DNA of 13,735 nt from Wuchereria bancrofti (Eukaryota > Nematoda > Chromadorea > Rhabditida > Onchocercidae), in contig SSBO01000003.1 in NCBI GenBank assembly GCA_005281725.1, positions 8,634,935 to 8,648,669 on the forward strand, given 5' to 3'. Numbering within the stretch: position 1 is the stretch's first letter; each line of letters starts with the position of its first letter. This document shows positions 7,801-13,735 of the stretch, piece after piece. The translations under genes and the position numbers were made by a program. The notes beneath the pieces were generated by a model. That model ran no database searches and was not told the DNA's origin. It saw only the letters and a program-made list of their open reading frames with translations.

Positions 7801-10312
7801 AATTTTAATTATATTTCAAAAGTTTTTTTTTTTAGGATACAAATGAAAATTATTGCTATAATTGTGTGGAAAAATTAAATGATCCAACAGAGGATTGTTT
7901 AGATGTAACAATTGTTCAATGTCCCATTTCAAAAATAAGTGGACGCAGTCAAATGTGTATCACCAAACAATCACGCATTGCAGATGATAGTTGCGATTTT
8001 AATTTTTTCGATTTAATTTTTTTTTTTTTTTGGATTTTAATTTAATTTTACATTATACACTTATTGCAAAAATTATACCGTTATCGTTATAGAAAACTGC
8101 TATATTACAATGAATTATACAAGAATCCATTGAAGTATAAATTAAAGGCTTTCAAATTATGATTTCAATAGAAATTTAAAATTTTTGAATGAAATTTTAA
8201 GGTTGTATTAAATCAAATCTTTTCTATTAATTCAATCTTTTTTTTCTCCTTCTTTTTTAATGAAAAAAAAAAATGAAAATTTTTGCAATTTATTTTAGCA
8301 TATTCTTTTGATCATTATTTTTCATAAATATATTTATTTTATAGTATGCATATTATTTGTCTTTTTTTTAAAATTATATTTTATGCTCTTTCAAAAATTA
8401 AAACAAAATTATGAGCCAACAATATTTACTGGTAATATTACAACGAATATTTCATCCATACAAAATAGACATCGGTTAATTATTTTTACTACTCGTTTAA
8501 CAAATGCTATTTTATAATTTCTATTTTGTATTAAAAAAAAACTTGTAATTGAAAAAATTGTAATTTAATTTATAATTCCTATAATTTAAAAAAGATTTAT
8601 AATTTTTAAATTTACAATTTTTATAATATTTTTTTACAAAATTTTTTTTTTTTTTATTTTAAATTTACAAATTTTTTTTTTATAAATTATATTTTATGCT
8701 CTTTCAAAAATTTTAAATGTTTTTTTTTCTTTTTGTTTTCTTTTTTAGATTTATATAAGTTGGAAAAACGATGTAGCACGGATAATGAGGAAAATGCAGT
8801 AATATTTGATGAAATAACAGAAGGAAAGATTGCTTGTGTGAGAACATTAGATGCTTCAGTAGCTTATTGTTTATGCATTGGATATTATTGCAATAAAGAT
8901 AGTTTGTTGATACAAGCCGAAAAATTAGACCAAAGTCAAAGGTTAATCATATTAAAATTATTATAATAAATAAAATTTTTCGTTTTTTTTTTTTTTTTTG
9001 TTGCTGATAATAAAAATTACGATTGTGTTATTAAACTCATATCAAATTTACATAATTTAAAATTGAAAATACAATTTAAATAAAACTTAAAATTTATCTT
9101 TTGTTTCCTTTTTCAAATATGGCAATTTATTATTCGTAATTTTTATTAGTTATTGCAATATTATATCGTTATTTCACCATCAAAATTGATCATTGCTATT
9201 AGTTAGTTATTTTATCATTCAAAACGATCATCTTATCATAATTATCAGTATTACGCTGTCATTATTTTATTATTAAATCGAACGTTTCTCTTTCTTTTGG
9301 TATAATATTGGTTATTACAATTATTACCATATTATTTTATCATTATTCTACCATCCAAAGTAATTATTATCAGTGTTATTACAATTATCACAATACTACT
9401 TTATCATATATTTTTATATTATTAACCCAAACTTTAATTTTTTTTTTTTTTGATATAATAATAATCATTATGATGATTATTATTATAACTATCTATTACT
9501 ATGATTTTAAATATTAAAAAATATAATTTGCACAGTTTTTTTTTCTTTTTTTAAACACTACAATCATATTTTGTAGTGACGATGAAAGTCATTCGTTGAA
9601 GAATTCGATATTCAATGAAAATACCAATTCGATTATTTCTTCAACCATTATGCAATCTCAAATTGTTGCAAATAATGTAAGCTAAAAATAAATATTTTTA
9701 TTCAAAAAAAAAAAAATACAAAAAATATTAAAAAATATTAAAATAATGTTAAAATTTAAACAAATAGGCAAGAATTTCCATTTTATTTTCAGCCTATGCA
9801 ACTTTCAACAATGTCATCGTTGCAAAATTTATTGAACAAGACGAATGCACAGTAAATTATTTTATTAAAATTAGAAAAATAAATTTGCATTAAAAAATTT
9901 AACACCCAAAATTAAATTAATGCGTTTAATGCAAAAAAAAATTTTTTTAAGTGATTTGATTGTTTCATAACAATCAAATCACTTAAATTATTAAATCACT
10001 TAAATTTTTCAATTATTAAAAGATTTACAACTTATAAATAATATGATTTAAAAGAGAAAAAAAAGTATTTAAAATACTTAATTTTCTTTAAATAAATTTC
10101 TTTCTTTTCTTTTTTCGTTGTTATGGAATAAAAAAGAAGAAAAACTATAACATTAAAAGTTTTTAAAAAAAAAAAATTTCAGGATATTTGATGAAATGAG
10201 CAAATTGAAATATCTAAAAGATAATATTATCGTAAGTGATATTGCATCAAAAAATTTATTCCTATCACCTATTACAATCATAATCATTATGTTATCATTT
10301 TTATCCTCTTGA
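4836..10312 (+). CDS. Tandem Ly6/three-finger GPI-anchored surface protein, 12 exons
   Basis: Exons: 4836-4896, 5061-5219, 6038-6228, 6488-6616, 6779-6902, 7181-7286, 7507-7582, 7836-7989, 8749-8941, 9577-9676, 9793-9851 and 10183-10312. Every intron is GT-AG and all phases join without a stop, giving 493 residues. Order: signal peptide (1-20), ten-cysteine domain (27-124), cysteine-free linker (125-288), second ten-cysteine domain (289-382), second linker, and hydrophobic C-terminus (about 475-493). The paired Cys-x-Cys-x4-Cys-Asn endings point to the Ly6/uPAR three-finger superfamily, whose members are disulphide-bonded extracellular proteins, often GPI-linked. The two domains share the position and phase of an internal intron. 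The weakest splice sites are the donors GTTGCG (intron 8) and GTAAAA (intron 2). A stronger donor GTAAGC at 5210 would destroy the cysteine spacing. Ligand and function are unknown. Confidence 0.82.
5275..5517 (+). other. 5' part of intron 2, nothing coding seen
   Basis: AT-rich intron sequence after the GTAAAA donor at 5220. It contains A runs and scattered AATAAA-like hexamers. I see no exon or structured repeat before the minisatellite. Confidence 0.5.
5518..6051 (+). repeat. 39/42-bp minisatellite multiplying the intron 2 splice acceptor
   Basis: About 13 copies of a unit like ATGATTACTGATAATTTG then TACCTGTCAGATACTTATACAATT. The first three are degenerate. Ten are regular, starting at 5641, 5683, 5725, 5767, 5806, 5848, 5890, 5929, 5971 and 6010. 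Seven are 42 bp and three are 39 bp, so the frame never shifts. Each regular unit holds TGTCAG|AT or TATCAG|AT, and the last (6032-6037) is the inferred acceptor of exon 3. The unit therefore spans the intron end and the exon start (ATACTTATGCAATTATGA). The open frame across it (MITDNLYLSDTYT-type repeats) follows from a stop-free unit and is probably intronic. Confidence 0.9.
6895..7015 (+). repeat. Small array repeating the intron 5 splice donor
   Basis: The exon 5 donor CTCAC|GTAAGAGAAATAGCAT at 6903 is followed by TTTCAC|GTAAGAAAATAGAG (GT at 6958) and TCTCAC|GTAAAAGAATAGCAT (GT at 6997). Spacings are 55 and 39 bp, with similar text between. The copies are degenerate, with no selection for spacing visible. 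Confidence 0.7.
7287..7329 (+). other. Read-through extension of exon 6 to an alternative stop
   Basis: The intron 6 donor CATCG|GTTAAT is followed by 13 sense codons (LIIFTTRLTNAIL) and TAA at 7327-7329. Splicing at 7287 to the acceptor TTTTAG at 7506 restores the frame (CG|T = Arg, then EGMIGTTGK) and leads to the second domain, so I treat this stretch as intron. Failure to splice would give a short one-domain protein without a GPI tail. Confidence 0.55.
7836..8889 (+). other. Three-finger domain 2 (exons 8-9)
   Basis: Cysteines fall at predicted residues 289, 292, 303, 311, 323, 342, 363, 374, 376 and 381. The gaps are 2, 10, 7, 11, 18, 20, 10, 1 and 4, against 2, 10, 7, 14, 17, 20, 12, 1 and 4 in domain 1. 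Landmarks are NYCYNC, EDCLDV, VQCPIS, QMCITK, KRCSTD, IACVRT and AYCLCIGYYCN. The intron between Cys5 and Cys6 is again phase 1 (DD-A|AT-LYKLEKRC). The shared intron supports duplication of a two-exon module within the gene. The donor is the weak GTTGCG at 7990. Confidence 0.8.
8371..8712 (+). repeat. Copy of exon 6 and its donor inside intron 8, within 29-bp direct repeats
   Basis: 8397 to about 8630 repeats 7209 to about 7465, a constant 1188-bp offset at first. It covers most of exon 6, its CATCG|GTTAAT donor, the alternative stop and part of intron 6. Over the exon part I see no mismatch. Beyond it lie one T-to-A change, a deletion of about 16 bases and one or two further substitutions. 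The copy lacks the exon 6 acceptor. An identical 29-bp sequence (AAATTATATTTTATGCTCTT, then TCAAAAATT) lies on both sides, at 8371-8399 and 8684-8712. Confidence 0.92.
8942..9576 (+). other. Intron 9 with degenerate ATT/ATC-rich repeat tract
   Basis: A 635-bp intron from donor AG|GTTAAT to acceptor TTTTGTAG. From about 9140 to 9490 it is a degenerate repeat of TTATCATTATTAC-like words (TTATCATT, TTATTACAATTATYA). The open frame at 9308-9517 is a by-product of that repeat. Reading past the donor adds LIILKLL and a stop at 8964-8966. Confidence 0.6.
9577..9851 (+). other. Exons 10-11: second linker
   Basis: 9577-9676 joins as AG|T (Ser) and reads DDESHSLKNS and SIISSTIMQ up to NN|GTAAGC. 9793-9851 reads PMQLSTMSS and LLNKTNA up to CA|GTAAAT. 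Both are short, hydrophilic and without Cys, rich in Ser, Asn and Gln. NKT is a possible glycosylation site. Reading past the exon 11 donor stops at once (CAG TAA), so the alternative is a soluble form ending here. Confidence 0.7.
9946..9987 (+). repeat. Perfect 19-bp inverted repeat with 4-base loop in intron 11
   Basis: The left arm TTTAAGTGATTTGATTGTT (9946-9964), loop TCAT and right arm AACAATCAAATCACTTAAA (9969-9987) pair without mismatch. A partial third copy (TAAATCACTTAAATTT) follows at about 9990. It is the cleanest hairpin in the window and would form in the pre-mRNA. Confidence 0.9.
10183..10312 (+). other. Exon 12: GPI-anchor signal and stop
   Basis: After a TTTCAG acceptor the exon joins as CA|G (Gln) and reads IFDEMSKLKYLKDN, then VSDIASKN, then a hydrophobic tail (LSPITIIIIMLSFLSS) ending at TGA 10310-10312. 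Small residues (Ser, Ala) upstream of a terminal hydrophobic run, with no cytoplasmic tail, suit a GPI attachment signal. A GTAAGT at 10232 inside the exon could act as a donor, but using it would remove the tail and no good partner was seen. Confidence 0.75.
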
Positions 10313-10317
10313 ATAAA
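10312..10317 (+). terminator. Polyadenylation signal AATAAA overlapping the stop
   Basis: TGAATAAA: the last base of the stop codon is the first base of the hexamer. This implies a very short 3' untranslated region. Confidence 0.65.
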
Positions 10318-11140
10318 GTCATTTTATTGATATATTTTTGTGTTCAACAAAGAATTGATTTGACAGAGCAAAGATCAGAAATGAGAAGAAAGAAATTTGT
10401 GGAAAAAATAAAACATATTTTAAATGGTAATATTTCTAAACTTCTGTTTTATATTAATAATTTAAACGGTATCTTTTTTAATTACTATTTATTTTACGTA
10501 TTTACAATTATCAAAATATAAATTTCATCATTGATTAACGTCAAATGTAGGAATCTTTATTTATTCTGTTTACTTTTTTTTTTCGATTAAATATAAATTT
10601 TTCTTGTGTTTTTGAGTATTTGGCAATATTACACTTTTTTATGTACCTAATTATATGATTTTTTATATTTTTTTATAGTGATAAATTTTTTTGGTTTTCA
10701 ATATAATATGTATTTGATATCATAATATGTCATATTGCTTATCAATTTCTTAACATATCACACAATTTGATAATTCAACATTTTCATTTTTGTAAAAATA
10801 ATAATTATCATTTCATTTATTTGTTGTTGTTATTTGACATTTGAAATATAAATGCAATTATCATTTCTTTAATTTATGCAGGAAAAAATTTTTTTTTATT
10901 ACATATTAAAATATTTGAGCAAAATTTTTTTTTGTTTTTTCTCTTTTTTTTTCTTTTTTTTTTTTATTTCTCGTTCATTAATTCAGTCATTCCTCTCATT
11001 TTTTACTTTGTTTTATAATTTTATTTCTATTTCATTTTATTACAAAAATAAAAACAATAATAATAATAATTATAAAATATAAATTGATTTTTGGTATAAA
11101 CTAAAGAAAATACAAAAATTAGTTCCGGGTTTGATAAGAG
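10318..11140. other. AT-rich intergenic DNA after the 12-exon gene
   Basis: The sequence is dominated by T and A runs. The open frames at 10309-10521 and 10876-11082 are low-complexity (Phe, Ile, Asn, Lys) with no motif. A GCAG at about 10878-10881 has no coding exon after it. I see no gene here. Confidence 0.55.
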
Positions 11141-11207
11141 TTTTTACACGATGCGCGCTCATTGCTAACAAACATTTAGCATTCTGTTTGCAAACATTTC
11201 AATAACA

Positions 11208-11333
11208 ATGAATCAATCGGTGGGTACGTACCATTCATTCAATTTCGATTCACTTTTTTCAAATCTCATCATTTATCCTGAATTGATGATGAATGCAAAA
11301 TTCTATCGGCTAATCATGATCCCTATTTTATAA
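11208..11333 (+). CDS. Candidate 41-codon small ORF or first exon
   Basis: ATG in a good nematode context (AACAATG) opens 41 codons ending TAA at 11331-11333. The start reads MNQSVGTYHSFNFDSLF and the middle YPELMMNAKFYRL. Its composition is more protein-like than other short frames nearby, and it lies in the only less AT-rich patch of this region (about 11140-11330). GG|GTACGT at 11223 could instead be a donor, making the first five codons an initial exon. I see no signal peptide, known motif or downstream exon. Confidence 0.2.
   Translation: MNQSVGTYHSFNFDSLFSNLIIYPELMMNAKFYRLIMIPIL
11223..11232. promoter_or_regulatory. Perfect 10-bp palindrome GGTACGTACC
   Basis: A self-complementary GGTACGTACC lies in a less AT-rich patch that also holds GATAAGAG and GATGCGCGCTC upstream. 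It could be a protein-binding site, but nothing else shows that. Confidence 0.25.
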
Positions 11334-11349
11334 CTTTTTTTTTTTTTTT

Positions 11350-11975
11350 TACAGTTATCATTTTATTTAGCAAATTACAAAAAAATTCATTTTAATTCAT
11401 GCGAATTAATCTAGTACTACAAAATTAGCACAATGTTAACACCGTAATTGTTGTTTTGGAATTTTACAGTTATTATTTTAATTAGCAAATTACAAACAGT
11501 TAGTCTGGTATTATCATTTTAATTCATGCAAATTAATCTAGCCACAAAATTAGTACAATGTTAGCAGCTTAATTAGCAAATTACAAACAATTAGCCTAGT
11601 ATTATCAACTTAATTCTAGTGTTGCAAAATTAGCCCAATGTTACTACCTTAATTTGTTATTTCATAATTTTACGCTTCTCGTCTTAATTAGCAAATTACA
11701 AGAAATTAGCCTAGTATTATCATTTTAATTCTAGTGTTGCAAAATTAGCCCAGTGTTAACACCCCAATTTGTTATTCCATAATTCCACAGTTATTGTTTT
11801 AATTAGCAAATTGCAAAAAATTAGCCTAGTATTATCATCTTAATTTTAGTGCTACAAAATTAGCCCAATGTCAACTGCCTAATTTGTTATTTCATAATTT
11901 TACAGTTATCATTTTATTTAGTGAATACAAGAATTAGCTTAGTGTTACAATTCTGTAATTTTATAGTTATAATTT
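11350..11975. repeat. 115-bp satellite, six copies
   Basis: The motif TTAATTAGCAAATTACAA recurs with its AGCAAAT at 11369, 11484, 11575, 11690 and 11805, and a diverged copy at 11920. Spacings are 115, 91, 115, 115 and 115; the 91 reflects a 24-bp deletion. Each unit carries TTTTACAGTTATCATTTTA, AGCAAATTACAA, TTAGCCTAGTATTATC and CAAAATTAGCCCAATGTTA. Copies are moderately diverged and non-coding. Confidence 0.88.
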
Positions 11976-13137
11976 AATATTTTTTTCCATATAAATATGA
12001 AAAATATCATCTGTCATCTTCTCATTTGAATTTTCATAGTAATTGGATTATTTTCAAAAAAAAAGTAAAAGAAAATTTTTGAAAACATTTCTTATTTATC
12101 CGTTTTGAGTAAAAAAAACAGGAAGCTTTCATTCAAAAATATGTAATTCTTTTTAGAAAATTATTATTTTTTCTTTTTTTTTTTTTTAATGAAAATTGTT
12201 GACAGATTAATTTTAACCAAATTTATTTCCCTATTTTTCTGCCTAAATTATCATAATGATAGATAATATTTGAATGAATTTGAATAAATAGTAATTACAT
12301 GTTGATATTAATTACATCGTAATTACAAGTACTTTCTTTTTAGATTCAATAATAAATCTTCTAAATTATATAAATTTTCATCCGTGTCACATGTTTGTTG
12401 TTGATAATTGATAACAACAATAATAATATTATTAAGAATAATAATAATGAAAAATTTTCAGCATAGTTTAATAATTTCAAGCAAAACGTGACGTTTATAT
12501 AAATTTAGCAAAACAAAAAATTTTTTTTATACTTAAAATTTTGTTTGTAACATAAAAATGTATGCATCAATATTTGAATGTAAATGAAAAGAGAACATTT
12601 GTAAAAATATTTAGAAAAGGTAATAAAACAAAGTGCTATTTACTCTTTCTTTTTTTTTTACAAAAAAAAAAACGAAAAAAACACTCAACGATTTTTCATC
12701 ATTGTTGTTTACAATTTTTTTTTTTTTTATTTATATCATAGAGATGATTTAGAAGAAAAGAGTGGAAAATTTTTATTTAACACATTATTGTCTTAGTAAT
12801 ATTAATATTTCTAAAATAAAACTATAAATAACACTTATTAATAATATTTCCCATCAATTTTTTCATCTTCAAAATACATCTAGAAAAAATTTTTAATCCT
12901 TATTTTTTAAAAAATTTAACAAAATGCAAGAATTTAACTTTTAATCATATTGTTTAGAGATTGTATAAATTTGCTTTCAATTTATTCATTGTAAATTTAA
13001 CAAAAATTCTAGTGGAAAATAAGCAAATAAATAATTTGATTAATTATTTGAATAAATATCACAAAATCCAATTACACAAAAAATTGACTTTATGCAATTT
13101 GAAAATTTAAAAAAGCAAATATTTCTATTTTAGATCT
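11976..13137. other. AT-rich DNA with microsatellite tracts, no gene seen
   Basis: A and T runs throughout. At about 12400-12450 a GTTGTTGATAATTGATAAC-type inverted motif runs into an (AAT)n tract. I saw no convincing exons on either strand. Confidence 0.5.
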
Positions 13138-13172
13138 AAATTCAAAGCATTTTTTTTTTTATTTTATAATCT

Positions 13173-13226
13173 ATGAGTTTCTTTTTTCGTCGAAAAATCT
13201 TTAAATTTGATAACATATCCATTGCC
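13173..13226 (+). CDS. Candidate first exon of a gene running off the window
   Basis: CTATTTTAG ends near 13133 and could be a trans-splice acceptor. ATG at 13173 opens 18 codons (MSFFFRRKIFKFDNISIA) up to a consensus donor GCC|GTAAGT at 13227. A strong acceptor CTTTTTTTCAG ends at 13301, but in phase 0 it meets TTG TGA at once, so a partner exon may lie further on or past the edge. The support is only the ATG plus a strong donor. Confidence 0.25.
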
Positions 13227-13594
13227 GTAAGTGTAAATTTCGAATCTCATAAAATTTTTTTTTTTTTTTTTTAAATTTCGGAATCAATTCTTTTTTTCAG
13301 TTGTGAAATCTAAGTATATTTCTTTGATATATTATAACCAATTCAAACAATCATTTGTGATATTATTTATGAGTATTAGTTCTGTTTAGCATCAAAATGA
13401 TAGATGAAATATTAGAAAGTAATTGAAATTATAAGAGTTATTAGTTAAAAAATATATTTAAATTTCACAACTAACCTAATTTTTTCGTCCATTTCCATTT
13501 TTACTAAATTTCAATGAATGAAAATAATTTTCATAATATATCCTACATTTTTGAATGATATTTTATCCTACATTTGACGATTTCTTATTTTATA

Positions 13595-13735
13595 AGACAT
13601 ATCGATATTTTGAAAAATTTATCCTGATTATCGATATTTTAAAGATAAAATATATATTTTAAATTTAAAAGATTTCATATATATTTTAAAATTTAAAAGA
13701 GATATATTTTACTTATACATTTTAAAATAAATTTT
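13595..13735. repeat. AT tandem repeats at the right edge
   Basis: ATATCGATATTTTGAAAAAT and TTATCGATATTTTAAAGAT are followed by two or three copies of ATATATTTTAAATTTAAAAG. It is low-complexity DNA with no gene. Confidence 0.55.

Noticed and set aside
8308..8517. 69-codon open frame
   Set aside because: It is the copied piece of exon 6 inside intron 8, with a low-complexity start and no acceptor.
1..13735. Operon joining the two genes
   Set aside because: The gap of more than 3 kb is far larger than the usual spacing in nematode operons.

Overview
The window looks like nuclear DNA of a nematode, probably a filarial or other spirurid worm. The evidence is: coding sequence broken into many short exons; introns ending mostly in TTTTCAG or TTTTTAG; a TTTTCAG acceptor 20 bases upstream of the first ATG of one gene, typical of spliced-leader trans-splicing; very AT-rich intergenic DNA with long T runs; and no bacterial gene organisation. 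The clade is an inference. No organism-specific marker was recognised.

Layout, all genes on the plus strand. (1) 1-1307 is the 3' part of a gene cut by the window edge. A hydrophilic 10-residue repeat array (consensus EYGxESRxEx) is spliced to a short cysteine-rich C-terminal domain. (2) 1448-1537 is an orphan terminal exon reading NDYCN followed by a GPI-anchor-like hydrophobic tail. It would complete gene 1 if the acceptor in front of it read TTCAG|G, but it reads TTCAA|G. (3) 1542-4815 is AT-rich intergenic DNA with minor repeats. (4) 4816-10317 is a complete 12-exon gene. I reconstructed it by matching splice sites and phases, and it gives a predicted protein of 493 residues: signal peptide, ten-cysteine Ly6/three-finger domain, cysteine-free linker, second ten-cysteine domain with almost identical cysteine spacing, second linker, and GPI-anchor tail. 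(5) 10318-13735 is mostly non-coding. It holds a six-copy 115-bp satellite and two weak candidate coding starts.

The main gene carries three local duplications at exon-intron boundaries: a 39/42-bp minisatellite that multiplies the 3' splice site of intron 2 in phase with the protein, a small array repeating the 5' splice site of intron 5, and a copy of most of exon 6 with its donor placed inside intron 8 between identical 29-bp direct repeats. Both genes appear to encode cysteine-rich surface proteins ending in C-x4-CN plus a hydrophobic tail. They may be distant members of one surface-protein cluster. No known gene symbol was recognised.
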